Counted from the first letter of the stretch, positions 1 to 8,598 are shown. The stretch: DNA of 64,000 nt from Terrimesophilobacter bigeumensis (GCF_039537265.1 NZ_BAABAE010000003.1:496001-560000); one strand, 5' to 3'. The notes: generated by a model not told the origin, from the sequence alone. A program made the numbers and translations.

Positions 1-96
1 CCCGCGCTGAGCAGTTCCCCGTCCAGTCCTCGAGCAGGTCCGTGCTCACGCCGCGCGACCATGCGATTTCGCACATCCACTCCGCGGTAACAGCCC

Positions 97-125
97 TTGA
101 TTGCAGATGTATTCCGGCCGACACT
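97..125 (+). promoter_or_regulatory. Possible promoter of the mmsA-like gene
   Basis: TTGATT (97-102) and GACACT (120-125) are 17 nt apart, followed by a 5'UTR of about 29 nt with a purine-rich ribosome binding site (GAAAGGGG) before the ATG at 161. The -10 match is weak. I see nothing else in bases 1-96, which may be the tail or flank of an unseen gene. Confidence 0.3.
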
Positions 126-160
126 GGGGTGAACGACACCTCACGAAAGGGGCAGGGATC

Positions 161-1654
161 ATGGGCGACATCCTCAACCACTGGATCGGCGGCGCAACGG
201 TCGAAGGGGAGTCGACCCGCACCTCGCCGGTCTACAACCCCGCGCTCGGCACCGTCGCCAAAGAGGTGCGTCTGGCCACCGTGGGCGACATCGCCACCGC
301 CGTCGCCGCAGCGAAGGCAGCGTTCCCGGCCTGGGCGGAGACCTCCCTCGCCAAGCGTCAGGCCGTGATCTTCAACTTCCGCCAACTGCTCAACGAGCGC
401 AAAGAGGACCTTGCGCGCATCCTCACCGCCGAACACGGCAAGGTGCTGTCGGACGCCCTGGGCGAGATCGCGCGCGGCCTCGAGGTCGTCGAGTTCGCGA
501 GCGCCATCCCGCATCTCATGAAGGGCGAATACAGCGAGAACGTCTCGACCGGCGTCGACGTGTACACGACGCGCGAGCCGCTCGGCGTCGTGGGCATCAT
601 CAGCCCGTTCAACTTCCCGGCCATGGTGCCGCTGTGGTTCTTCCCGATCGCGATCGCGGCGGGCAACGCCGTCGTGCTGAAGCCCTCGGAGAAGGACCCG
701 AGCGCGGCGAACTGGATGGCGGAACTCTTCGCCGAGGCGGGCCTGCCGGACGGCATATTCAACGTCGTGCACGGGGACAAGGTCGCGGTCGACGCGCTCA
801 TCGAGCATCCGGATGTCGCCTCGATCTCCTTCGTCGGCTCCACCCCGATCGCGCGCTACATCTACGAGAACGCGGCGAAGCAGGGCAAGCGCGTCCAGGC
901 GCTCGGCGGGGCGAAGAACCACATGCTCGTGCTTCCGGATGCCGACCTCGACCTCGCCGCGGATGCCGCCGTCAACGCCGGCTTCGGATCGGCGGGGGAG
1001 CGCTGCATGGCGATCAGCGTGCTCGTCGCGCTCGAGCCCATCGCCGACGAACTCGTCGCCAAGATCGCCGAGAGGATGAAGGGGCTCAAGGTCGGCGACG
1101 GCCTGCGCTCCTGCGACATGGGCCCGCTTATCACGAGGGAGCACCGCGATAAGGTCAGCGGCTACATCGACCTCGCCGCCACGGACGGCGCGACGGTTGT
1201 CGTCGACGGTCGCGGTGTGGGCGTCGATGGGGAGGCCGACGGTTTCTGGCTCGGCCCGACCCTCTTCGACAAGGTCCCGGTGAGCTCGAAGGTTTACGTG
1301 GACGAGATCTTCGGGCCGTTGCTGTCGGTCATCAGGGTGCAGACGTTCGAGGAGGGCATCGAGCTCATCAACAGCGGCCCCTACGGCAATGGCACGGCGA
1401 TCTTCACGAACGACGGCGGGGCCGCGCGCAAGTTCCAGCGCGAGATCCAGGTCGGCATGATCGGCGTCAACGTGCCGATCCCGGTGCCGGTCGCCTACCA
1501 CTCCTTCGGCGGCTGGAAGCACTCGATGTTCGGCGACACGAAGGCCTACGGCGTCGACGGCGTGCGCTTCTTCACGCAGGAGAAGGCGATCACGCGCCGC
1601 TGGCTCGACCCGAGCCACGGCGGCATCAACCTGGGCTTCCCGGAGAACCGCTGA
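161..1654 (+). CDS. mmsA: Methylmalonate-semialdehyde dehydrogenase (CoA-acylating)
   Basis: A 497-residue aldehyde dehydrogenase-superfamily protein. The catalytic Cys lies at about residue 282 in the motif GSAGERCMA, which is typical of the MmsA branch that converts methylmalonate or malonate semialdehyde to propionyl- or acetyl-CoA with NAD and CoA in valine and myo-inositol breakdown. The segment around PFNFPAMVPLW is the conserved cofactor-site region. I chose the ATG at 161 because GAAAGGGGCAGG lies just upstream; a longer frame opens at 101 but has no binding site. No inositol or valine genes adjoin it, so the pathway is not settled by context. The family call is firm; the exact substrate is inferred. 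Confidence 0.9.
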   Translation: MGDILNHWIGGATVEGESTRTSPVYNPALGTVAKEVRLATVGDIATAVAAAKAAFPAWAETSLAKRQAVIFNFRQLLNERKEDLARILTAEHGKVLSDALGEIARGLEVVEFASAIPHLMKGEYSENVSTGVDVYTTREPLGVVGIISPFNFPAMVPLWFFPIAIAAGNAVVLKPSEKDPSAANWMAELFAEAGLPDGIFNVVHGDKVAVDALIEHPDVASISFVGSTPIARYIYENAAKQGKRVQALGGAKNHMLVLPDADLDLAADAAVNAGFGSAGERCMAISVLVALEPIADELVAKIAERMKGLKVGDGLRSCDMGPLITREHRDKVSGYIDLAATDGATVVVDGRGVGVDGEADGFWLGPTLFDKVPVSSKVYVDEIFGPLLSVIRVQTFEEGIELINSGPYGNGTAIFTNDGGAARKFQREIQVGMIGVNVPIPVPVAYHSFGGWKHSMFGDTKAYGVDGVRFFTQEKAITRRWLDPSHGGINLGFPENR

Positions 1655-1659
1655 GGGTC

Positions 1660-1665
1660 TACTGT
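1660..1665 (+). promoter_or_regulatory. -10 box TACTGT, leaderless-type
   Basis: TACTGT ends exactly 6 nt before the ATG at 1672, so transcription would begin at or next to the start codon. No Shine-Dalgarno sequence is present. Confidence 0.45.
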
Positions 1666-1671
1666 CGCGGT

Positions 1672-2403
1672 ATGACCCCGACGAGGGCACCTGGCATTGC
1701 GCTCGTCTGCGCGGCCGTCGCACTGGTAGCGGTGGCTGCGCTGGAGCTGGCGGTGGGAAGCGCTCGCGGGGACGGTGACAACCCCGCGGAGAGTCTCGAC
1801 TATCTTGCTTCGTATGGCCAGCTCTATGCACTGTCCGGCCTGGCCCTCGTCGCTGGTGGAATGGCCGTGATCGTCGCGGCCCTCGGAGTGCGCCGGTTCG
1901 CTCGGACGGCAGGTGTTTCGCTTGCGCTTGAGTCGATCACGGTGGTTGCGGTACTGGCCGCAGGTTTTTTCGCGGTTGCCGGCGTGATGCGAATGCAGGC
2001 CGTCGGTACCGTGCCGCACATCCAGGGTCTCGATCAGCAGTGGGGCGAGTCTGCCTACCTGGTGGTGCAGATAGCGGGGACCCAGGGTCTGCTCTCCGCG
2101 GGGCTGATCGGACTTGCAGCGTGGCTCGTCGGCTTCGTACTCTTCGCGTGGCGCCGCAGGGTTCGTTGGCCTGGGGTGGTGGGGGTGATCCCGGCCCTGC
2201 TTCTGCTGTTATTGCTCACGGACCTTGCGATCCCGTTCGTCGTTGAGATCGTCGGTGATGGCCTGTTCCTTGCGTATATCGCCAGTATCGTCATCGGGTT
2301 GCCCTTGTGCTGCTTTATCTTGGGCGTTGCATTGCTGTTGCCCGCCACGCAATCCCGACTATCGACGGTGCCTGGCCCGCGGCCTGTCGGATTCCGGGGT
2401 TAG
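1672..2403 (+). CDS. Multi-pass membrane protein of unknown function
   Basis: A 243-residue protein of almost entirely hydrophobic character. About six or seven membrane segments are visible: near residues 8-26, 48-70, 82-105, 125-155, 165-190 and 205-228. Short arginine-rich loops such as RRRVRW suggest the cytoplasmic side. I recognise no catalytic motif or named family. It follows mmsA by 17 nt but has its own TACTGT box 6 nt before the ATG, so separate transcription is likely. Its stop codon overlaps, tail to tail, the stop of the exonuclease gene on the other strand. Function unknown. Confidence 0.7.
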   Translation: MTPTRAPGIALVCAAVALVAVAALELAVGSARGDGDNPAESLDYLASYGQLYALSGLALVAGGMAVIVAALGVRRFARTAGVSLALESITVVAVLAAGFFAVAGVMRMQAVGTVPHIQGLDQQWGESAYLVVQIAGTQGLLSAGLIGLAAWLVGFVLFAWRRRVRWPGVVGVIPALLLLLLLTDLAIPFVVEIVGDGLFLAYIASIVIGLPLCCFILGVALLLPATQSRLSTVPGPRPVGFRG

Positions 2404-3014
2404 CCGAGCGCCATGCTGCGGTGAGCGGTGGAAGTCGCTGCCGCGGCCGGGCCGATCGCACGGAGTCGCTGGCTCGTGATCGTCGCGAGGTGCGCGATGT
2501 CGATCGCGTCGTGGCGCCGCGCGGCGTGGACGACGATCGCCGCGCAGGCCTCGGCGTCGGCGAGGGCGTTGTGGTGGTCGAAGTCCTCGAAGCCGGCGGC
2601 CATGGCGGCGACCGGCAGCCGGTACGAGTCGAGGTGGTAGGTGCGACGCGCGACCTGCAGGCTGCACAGGTAGCTGAAGTCGGGGCAGTCGACGAAGCTG
2701 GCGGCGCAGGCGGCGGTGATGACCCCCATGTCGAATCCGGCGTTGTGGGCGACGAGTGTGTCGCCCGCGGCGAAGGCGACCAGGTCGGGGAGCTGCTCGC
2801 TCCAGAGCGGGGCGCCCTCGACATCCGGGGCCATGATGCCGTGGATACGCGTGTTCCACTCGTTGAACGCGTCGTAACCGAGCGGCGGATGGATGAGCCA
2901 CCCGGCCTTGTCGACGACTTTGCCGTCTCGAACCTTCACCATGCCCACCGAACACGCCGACGCGCTGTTGGAGTTGGCGGTTTCGAAGTCGATGGCGGTG
3001 AAGTCGAGTCCCAT
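2400..3014 (-). CDS. DEDDh-family 3'-5' exonuclease (DNA polymerase III epsilon-like)
   Basis: A protein of about 204 residues with the four acidic residues and histidine of the DEDDh fold. ExoI is the D-x-E in IDFET near residue 10. ExoII is the D in HNAGFD near residue 95. ExoIII is HNALADAEA near residue 150, with the catalytic His and last Asp. Such proteins remove nucleotides from DNA or RNA 3' ends using two metal ions and may act in proofreading or repair. The protein is a stand-alone domain without a polymerase or BRCT part. I chose the ATG at 3014 (preceded by GACGAT six bases upstream); a GTG at 3017 is the alternative. Its exact substrate cannot be told from sequence. Confidence 0.85.
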   Translation of the reverse strand: MGLDFTAIDFETANSNSASACSVGMVKVRDGKVVDKAGWLIHPPLGYDAFNEWNTRIHGIMAPDVEGAPLWSEQLPDLVAFAAGDTLVAHNAGFDMGVITAACAASFVDCPDFSYLCSLQVARRTYHLDSYRLPVAAMAAGFEDFDHHNALADAEACAAIVVHAARRHDAIDIAHLATITSQRLRAIGPAAAATSTAHRSMALG

Positions 3015-3146
3015 CACCGCATCGTCTCACGGGCATCCGACCATCCGCTGCGCCACGCCCCGCTGATCAAGATTGGGGCGTGCACCGGGGGCGGATGCGG
3101 ATGTCGGGCGGGCCGTGTTGACTGGGCTGGAAGGAAGGGAGTCGCC

Positions 3147-3527
3147 ATGTTCCTCGGACTGAGGACCGTCATCTACCCCGCGCCGGACCTGGCAGCCGCG
3201 AAGGCCTGGTGGATCGAGGCGCTCGGCATCGAGCCGTACTTCGACGAACCGTTCTTCGTCGGCTTCAGCCCGGGCGGTTACGAACTCGGCCTGAACCCCG
3301 GCGCAGACCCCGCGCTCGGGGCCGTGAGCTACTGGGGTGTTGCGGATGCCGATGCGGCCTACGCGCGCCTCGTGGCGATGGGCGCGACACCGCTCGAGCC
3401 CATCGAGGAGGTCGGGGACGGCATCCGGCTGGGAACCGTTCGCGACCCGGTAGGCAGCATCGTGGGAGTCATCGAGAACCCGGTGTTCGAGTTGCGGCCG
3501 GTGGAGTCGGCGGGGCCGGGGCGGTAG
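3147..3527 (+). CDS. VOC-family (glyoxalase/bleomycin resistance-like) protein
   Basis: A 126-residue protein with the two beta-alpha-beta-beta-beta half-modules of the vicinal oxygen chelate fold. The N-terminal half begins FLGLRTVIYPAPDLAAAKAW and the C-terminal half ends in the common DPVGSIVGVIENP strand. The ATG at 3147 follows a strong AAGGAAGGGA binding site; the frame extends far upstream but that part is a shadow of the exonuclease strand. The last 59 bases overlap the end of the convergent LacI gene. VOC proteins include glyoxalases, dioxygenases and drug-binding proteins; nothing here fixes the substrate. Confidence 0.8.
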   Translation: MFLGLRTVIYPAPDLAAAKAWWIEALGIEPYFDEPFFVGFSPGGYELGLNPGADPALGAVSYWGVADADAAYARLVAMGATPLEPIEEVGDGIRLGTVRDPVGSIVGVIENPVFELRPVESAGPGR

Positions 3528-4506
3528 AGGCGCGCGCCTGAAGGTGCGTCTGCATCGTCAGGTTCCCGCTGCGGTCGCCCTGGATCGCGGCCAGTAGCTT
3601 CTGCCCGGCGAGGCGGCCGAGTTCCTGCCCGTCGAAGGTGACTGAGGTCAGCGGCGGGTCGAGCAGTTGCGCGAAAGGGATGTCGTTGTAGCTGGCGATG
3701 CTCAGGCGATCGGGGATCGGGACTCCGATGGAGTGCGCGGCCCCCACGACGCCGAAGGCGAGCATGTCGTCGGCGCAGACTATTGCCGTGACTCCGACGG
3801 CGTCCCATTCCTGCCAAGAGGAGAGGAAGACCTTGGAGCCTTCTGCGACGCTTAGTTCGTCGGCGAATGCGGTGGCGACGATGTTGCCCCCGTTTGCCCG
3901 CAAGCTTCCTTCAAGGCCTTCGCGGCGCTGTACGAAGGTGTCTTTGGAGCGCCGGACATCGAGGTAGGCGATCCAGCGGTGGCCGAGCGAGGTGAGGTGT
4001 TCGGCGATCTGGCGTGATGCGTCCCGGATGTCGATGTCGACGCGGTCGAGTGAGACGGTCGCATCCGGTGAGTCGATGAGCACGGTGGGGCAGGTCGCCT
4101 GAAAGGTGGCCAGGACCTCGTGGGAGGGGTTGGCGAGCACGAGGCCGGCGATGTTGCCGGCCTGCGCTTCGCGCACGGTGTCCGAGTCATAGTCGGCGCC
4201 GCCGGGGCCGACCCGCAGGTCGACGCCGTACTTGCCCGACAGCGATTCGACGATGCCGTGGAATACGTCGCCGAAGAAGGGGTTCCGCACATCCGGGCAG
4301 ACGAGCACGACGTTGGACGGTGTCCGCGTGGCGAGACTCCTCGCACTCTGGTTGGGGCGGTAGTCGAGCACGTCGATGGCGGCCAGGATGCGCGCGTGAA
4401 GCTGCTCGCTGATACGCCCCTCGTGCTGGCCATTGACGACGAGCGAGACGGAGGCGACCGAGCATCCGACGTACTCGGCCACATCGCGTGAGGTGACTCG
4501 TTTCAT
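3469..4506 (-). CDS. LacI-family transcriptional regulator
   Basis: A 345-residue repressor-type protein. An N-terminal helix-turn-helix with TSRDVAEYVGCSVASVSLVVNG (two helices plus hinge start) is followed by YRPNQSARSLATRT. A periplasmic-binding-protein-like sensor domain then covers about residues 60-325, with the familiar SYNDIPFAQLLDPPLTSV segment near the C-terminus. It is the last gene of a minus-strand set with the PfkB kinase and the SAHH-like gene, 71 nt after the kinase stop. A TTGACA-like box at 4542-4547 hints at a private promoter. It probably binds the AAGCGCTT palindromes at 6685-6778 and controls both divergent operons; this is inferred from location and operator style. The proline-rich C-terminal tail overlaps the VOC gene. 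Confidence 0.9.
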   Translation of the reverse strand: MKRVTSRDVAEYVGCSVASVSLVVNGQHEGRISEQLHARILAAIDVLDYRPNQSARSLATRTPSNVVLVCPDVRNPFFGDVFHGIVESLSGKYGVDLRVGPGGADYDSDTVREAQAGNIAGLVLANPSHEVLATFQATCPTVLIDSPDATVSLDRVDIDIRDASRQIAEHLTSLGHRWIAYLDVRRSKDTFVQRREGLEGSLRANGGNIVATAFADELSVAEGSKVFLSSWQEWDAVGVTAIVCADDMLAFGVVGAAHSIGVPIPDRLSIASYNDIPFAQLLDPPLTSVTFDGQELGRLAGQKLLAAIQGDRSGNLTMQTHLQARASTAPAPPTPPAATRTPGSR

Positions 4507-4577
4507 GCGGATGGACTCGCTTTCGTTGCTGCCCGGTCGGTTGTCAATCTACGGCACTGCGGATGTTCCGGGCGGCG

Positions 4578-5444
4578 CTACCCGGCAAGCGCTCCCGGTT
4601 GGCCGAGTGCGATGGATGCCAGGTCCGACCCCGATCGGACGGCATCGGCGACGGTGCTCCCCACGATGACCGCGGAGAGGAACCCAGCGGCGAACGCGTC
4701 GCCGGCACCGGTCGAGTCGAGGACCTCGGTGAGGCGGGGCACCGGAACGAGCTCGATTCCCGTGGCGGTGCGGATCTCGACGGGTGCCGGGCCCCGCTTG
4801 ACGATGTAGGTGCGACCTGGTGGCGGGGTGTGGACGTCGAGACCCAGGAAATCGGACTCGTCGGAGTTCGCGAAGACGATCTTCGGCGCGAGCTCATCGA
4901 GGAGGTCCATGGTGGGGGCGGTGCCGAGCTCGCGCATCACCGAGACGGCGGAGACGTCGATGCTCGTCGGCGCCCCGAGCGCAGTCATCCGCCCCATGAG
5001 CTCGGTGATCGATCGCCGGGCGGACGGGGTCGTGAACCCGTAGAGGGGCACGTGCAGCCATCCGACACCCTCGAGCCAGCCGGGGTCGACGGTATCGAGT
5101 TCGCTCGCCGCAGCACGGTCGGGGAACATCGTGCGCTCGCCGTCGGGGTCGACGAGCACCACGACGGTGCCCGTTCGCCCCGCCCGCTGCACGCGGACAT
5201 CGATTCCGGTTCCGTGGAGTTCGGCCACAAGCTGGTCGCCGCGGGCGTCCGCTCCGACCCGACCGATGAAGCGCACAGGGCACCGCCGGGAGGCAGCGGC
5301 AGCCACGTTGGCTGCGCTGCCACCTCGTGAGCGGTAGACCGTCGCGGCGTTGTCGTTGCCGCGCTCGATCGGCCCCCTGGTCCAGATGACCACGTCCTCG
5401 AGGAGGTCACCGGCGACCGCGAGCGTGGCCCCCGACTTCGTCAT
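4578..5444 (-). CDS. PfkB-family carbohydrate/nucleoside kinase
   Basis: A 288-residue ribokinase-fold kinase. The N-terminal signature GGSAANVAAAASR lies near residue 40, and the C-terminal anion hole and catalytic base are in the motif DSTGAGDAFAAGF near residue 240. PfkB enzymes phosphorylate ribose, nucleosides, pseudouridine, fructose derivatives and similar sugars at a primary hydroxyl. The ATG at 5444 is one base after the stop of the SAHH-like gene, so the two are cotranscribed. With psuG about 9 kb away in the same island, a pseudouridine or nucleoside kinase role is attractive but not shown; other ribosyl substrates are equally possible. Confidence 0.85.
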   Translation of the reverse strand: MTKSGATLAVAGDLLEDVVIWTRGPIERGNDNAATVYRSRGGSAANVAAAASRRCPVRFIGRVGADARGDQLVAELHGTGIDVRVQRAGRTGTVVVLVDPDGERTMFPDRAAASELDTVDPGWLEGVGWLHVPLYGFTTPSARRSITELMGRMTALGAPTSIDVSAVSVMRELGTAPTMDLLDELAPKIVFANSDESDFLGLDVHTPPPGRTYIVKRGPAPVEIRTATGIELVPVPRLTEVLDSTGAGDAFAAGFLSAVIVGSTVADAVRSGSDLASIALGQPGALAG

Positions 5445-5445
5445 C

Positions 5446-6621
5446 TCAACGGGACCAGCGCGCGGCCGGCATCGTCTCGAGGATGTCGTGCGCGATCGTG
5501 AGATCGATCGACCGGGGGACGAGCTGGTCGCCGGGGACGAAGTCGGCCAGGCTCGTGGCGAGGGCGTGGACGGCGTGCCCCTGCAGCGCGAACCCGACAT
5601 CCATGACCTCGATCGGGTGACCGGTGGCTGCGCTCAGGTTGAGCATCTCACCGCGGGCGAGCAGCCGGATGGACTTGCCGGAGTCGAGCGTGTACTCGAC
5701 GACGTGCGGGGCGAGCCTCGTCTCGGTCGTCGCGGCGTTCCGCAGGCCGGGAACGTCGATCTCGGTGCTGAAGTGGCCGACGTTGCCGAGCATCGCCCCG
5801 TCGCGGAAGAGCGGAAAGTGCTCGGGCCGGATGATGCCGGGCCGCCCGGTGATCGTGATGACGGTGTCGGCGATCGGGAGTGCCTGCTCGAGCGGCATGA
5901 CAAGCATCCCGTCGTACGCGGCTTCGAGTGCCCGGATCGGGTCGATCTCGACGAGCAGCACGGTGGCGTTGAGCGCGCGGAGTGTGCGTGCGAGGCTCCG
6001 GCCGCAGGACCCGTAGCCGACGACGCAGAAGGTGCGCCCACCGACGATCGTGTTGGTCGCCCGCATGAACCCGTCGAGCACCGCCGGGCCGATCCCCTTC
6101 TCGTTCTCGACGATCTGCTTGAGAGGGCTGTCGTTGATGATGACGACCGGGAACGGGACTTTTCCAGCGAGCTCGTTGCGCAGGCGCAGGGCGCCGGAGG
6201 TGGTCTCCTCGGTGGCAGCAACGACCCGATGCGAGTCGGCGGCGAGGCTGGCAGCGATGAGATCGGCGCCGTTGTCGACGAGGATGTCCGGCCTGGTCTT
6301 GAGGATGGCGGCGATGTGCTCGAGCTGGTCGGCATAGGTGCCCGCACGCTCGCCGCGGACGTCGATGTCCAGGTCTGCGCGCAGTGCTGCCGCGACTGCG
6401 TCGTCAGTGGTGCCGGGGCTGCCGGCCATCGAGAGCGATGCTCCGCCGGCCACGAGGAGTTCGGCCAGAACCGCGGTCTTCGATTCGACATGCAGTCCCA
6501 TGGCGATGGTGCGACCTTCGAGGGGGCGCTCGGCCTCGAATCTGGATCGAAGCCCCGCCAGCAGCGGCATGTTCTGACGTGCCCAGGCGATTCGCTCGGC
6601 GCCTTCGGTGATGAGGCTCAT
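5446..6621 (-). CDS. Diverged S-adenosylhomocysteinase-like NAD-dependent protein
   Basis: A 391-residue protein with the full outline of the SAH hydrolase family. Visible elements are TTDDAVAAAL near 71-80, DNGAD at 116-120, EETTSG at 138-143, NDSPLK with Lys168, the Rossmann motif GYGSCG at 202-207, GHFSTEID near 282-289 and LNLSAATGHP near 327-336. It departs from true SAH hydrolases: the Asp expected after the Lys (FDN) is Glu172 (VEN), and the C-terminal Lys/Tyr tail that normally completes the NAD site of the neighbouring subunit is absent. The ATG at 6621 is the first in-frame start that removes the non-conserved upstream stretch. It lies in an operon with a PfkB kinase, facing a nucleoside-type transporter, so action on a nucleoside other than SAH is inferred. 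Confidence 0.8.
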   Translation of the reverse strand: MSLITEGAERIAWARQNMPLLAGLRSRFEAERPLEGRTIAMGLHVESKTAVLAELLVAGGASLSMAGSPGTTDDAVAAALRADLDIDVRGERAGTYADQLEHIAAILKTRPDILVDNGADLIAASLAADSHRVVAATEETTSGALRLRNELAGKVPFPVVIINDSPLKQIVENEKGIGPAVLDGFMRATNTIVGGRTFCVVGYGSCGRSLARTLRALNATVLLVEIDPIRALEAAYDGMLVMPLEQALPIADTVITITGRPGIIRPEHFPLFRDGAMLGNVGHFSTEIDVPGLRNAATTETRLAPHVVEYTLDSGKSIRLLARGEMLNLSAATGHPIEVMDVGFALQGHAVHALATSLADFVPGDQLVPRSIDLTIAHDILETMPAARWSR

Positions 6622-6684
6622 GTGTGTCTCTCCATTCCCTGATCTACTCGGTCTAGGACAGGGTGAACCACGAAGTGCCCTTAT

Positions 6685-6778
6685 GTCAAGCGCTTGACGT
6701 CTAGAACCTCTGTGACCCTTCCTCTTCCGGTGGGAAAAAGAATGAAGAAAGTTAAGCGCTTGACGTATAGCGCTTAAC
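6685..6778. promoter_or_regulatory. Cluster of three LacI-type palindromic operators
   Basis: A perfect palindrome GTCAAGCGCTTGAC lies at 6685-6698. GTTAAGCGCTTGAC lies at 6751-6764, and an abutting GTATAGCGCTTAAC at 6765-6778. All share AGCGCT with a central CpG, the usual LacI-family operator form. The centres are 66 and 14 bp apart, suited to cooperative binding or looping. The cluster sits between the divergent SAHH-like and Gfo/Idh operons, and TTGACA/TTGACG boxes inside the sites suggest that binding would block RNA polymerase. Confidence 0.75.
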
Positions 6779-6817
6779 GTGTCACTCTCATACACACCCC
6801 AACGCAAAGGAGCACCG

Positions 6818-7855
6818 GTGAGCACCACCAGCGGGAGCATCATCCTCGGCAGCGGCTACATCGCCGGCCGCCATGCGACGGCGCTGCACGAGGCCGGACG
6901 TTCGATCGTCGGCGTCCACAGCCCGACGGCCGAAAACGCGGCGAGGGCCGCCCGCGCCTGGGGCTCGACTGCGTACGACTCATTCACCGAACTGCTCGAC
7001 GCGCCCGGGGCGACGCACCTGCACGTGTGCACGCCGACCACGAATCACGCGAGTGTCGTGACCGCCGCCATCGAACGCGGACTCACCATCGTGTGCGAGA
7101 AGCCGCTCACGGTCGACGCGTCGAGCGCGCGCGACCTGGCCGATCGCGCAAGAGCGGCAGGAGTCGACAACTACCTGACCTTCAACCGCCGGTTCGACAA
7201 CGGTATCCAGCTCATGAGGCAACGCTTCGCCGCTGGCGAGATCGGCGGTGCCGTCGCCGTCTACGGGTATTACCAACAGGAGTGGAATGCTCCGGTTTCC
7301 ACCCGTGACTGGAGGTTCGACCCTGCCCAGATCGGACCCAGTCGGGTGGTAAGCGAGATCGGTTCCCACTGGTTCGATCTTGCACGCTACGTGCTCGGCA
7401 CCGACGTCGCCTCCGTCAGCGCTCTCACGGCGAACATGGGGGAGCGGGCGTATAGCCAGGGCAACGACACCGGCACGTTCACACCGGTCAACGAGGACCT
7501 GTTCGCCTCGCTCCTCCGATTCGAGGGTGGCGCGGTCGGGAGCCTGTTCGCGACGCAGCTCGCCCAGGGCGCCTGGGACGACATCACGCTGAGGATCGAC
7601 GGCACCGCAGGATCTCTTTCCTGGGACAGCCGCGAGCCTGGCCGCCTGAAGGTCGCGCACAAGGGCCTCGGGGTTCTCACTCTCGGTTCTGGTGCGGACA
7701 CCCGATCGATCGAGGACATGATCGCCGCCATCTATCGCGGCGACGACACGATCTGCGCCGACTTCGCCGACGGCGTGGCCAACTGCGCAGTGCAGGATGC
7801 CGTACTCGCTTCCGCCGAGTCCGGCCAGTGGACGACGGTGAAGGAGAAGGCATGA
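6818..7855 (+). CDS. Gfo/Idh/MocA-family NAD(P)-dependent dehydrogenase
   Basis: A 345-residue oxidoreductase. The N-terminal nucleotide-binding fold starts ILGSGYIAGRH, and the family hallmark CEKPLT lies near residue 94. The C-terminal beta-sheet domain binds the sugar, with SEIGSHWFDLARY carrying the likely catalytic His. Members oxidise or reduce sugars, inositols and sugar nucleotides. I chose the GTG at 6818 because AAAGGAG lies 5 nt upstream; a GTG at 6779 lies inside the operator and has no binding site. It is the first gene of the transporter operon and overlaps the SDR gene by ATGA. A role in oxidising the imported compound or its sugar is inferred. Confidence 0.88.
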   Translation: MSTTSGSIILGSGYIAGRHATALHEAGRSIVGVHSPTAENAARAARAWGSTAYDSFTELLDAPGATHLHVCTPTTNHASVVTAAIERGLTIVCEKPLTVDASSARDLADRARAAGVDNYLTFNRRFDNGIQLMRQRFAAGEIGGAVAVYGYYQQEWNAPVSTRDWRFDPAQIGPSRVVSEIGSHWFDLARYVLGTDVASVSALTANMGERAYSQGNDTGTFTPVNEDLFASLLRFEGGAVGSLFATQLAQGAWDDITLRIDGTAGSLSWDSREPGRLKVAHKGLGVLTLGSGADTRSIEDMIAAIYRGDDTICADFADGVANCAVQDAVLASAESGQWTTVKEKA

Positions 7856-8598
7856 CTGTTAAGGGTTCGGTGGCGCTGGTCACGGGAGCGGCTCAGGGAA
7901 TGGGGCGCAGCTGTGTCGACGCCCTGCTCGAGGCCGGCGCGGCGAAAGTGCTCGCCGTTGACCTCAATCGCACCGAGAGCACGGATGCCCGGGTCGTCCC
8001 GATCGAGCTCGACATCACCGACGAGAACGCGATCCGCGACCTGTTCGCCGAGACCGATCAGGCAGTGCAGGTCCTCGTCAACTGCGCGGGCGCCTACCGG
8101 TTCCGCAACGGTCTCGAGATCGAGACGGAAGACTGGAACCGGTCGTTCGCCATCAACCTGCAAGCGCCCTTCCTCACCATGAAATACGCCTCACGCCGGC
8201 TCATCGGTGAGAACCTGCCCGGTGCTTTCGTCAATATCGCTTCGATCGCGGGCAAGCGAGGATTCCCGAATCAAGCCGACTACTGCGCAGCGAAGGCGGG
8301 GTTGATGGGTCTCACCCGCGCAGCGGCCCTGGACCTCGGCTCCCACGGAATCACCGTGAACGCCATCGCACCCGGAACGGTCGACACTCCCATGATGGCG
8401 AAGGTCGTCGCCGACCTCATGGACATCACCGGTCTCGGCGTCGAGGAGCAGCGCAATGAGCTCACCAGGGATATCCCGATCGGACGGATGCAATCCCCCC
8501 AGGAGATCGCCGCAGCGGTCGCCTTCCTGACTTCGGCCTCGGCTCGCGCCATCACTGGCGAAACCCTGGTCGTCGACGGCGGTCTCACCCGGGACTGA
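7852..8598 (+). CDS. Short-chain dehydrogenase/reductase (SDR)
   Basis: A 248-residue classical SDR. The cofactor motif TGAAQGMG lies at residues 10-17, NCAG near 80, a serine-bearing segment NIASIAGK near 130, and the catalytic YCAAK near 147-151. The C-terminus ends in ITGETLVVDGGLTRD, usual for FabG-like enzymes. An acidic residue (AVDLNR) after the second strand favours NAD. The start overlaps the dehydrogenase stop (ATGA), so the pair is translationally coupled. It probably oxidises a secondary alcohol of the imported substrate; the exact reaction is unknown. Confidence 0.88.
   Translation: MTVKGSVALVTGAAQGMGRSCVDALLEAGAAKVLAVDLNRTESTDARVVPIELDITDENAIRDLFAETDQAVQVLVNCAGAYRFRNGLEIETEDWNRSFAINLQAPFLTMKYASRRLIGENLPGAFVNIASIAGKRGFPNQADYCAAKAGLMGLTRAAALDLGSHGITVNAIAPGTVDTPMMAKVVADLMDITGLGVEEQRNELTRDIPIGRMQSPQEIAAAVAFLTSASARAITGETLVVDGGLTRD

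Noticed and set aside
4542..4547. TTGACA box as a full promoter for the LacI gene
   Set aside because: No acceptable -10 box at 16-18 nt spacing, so I mention it only as a hint.
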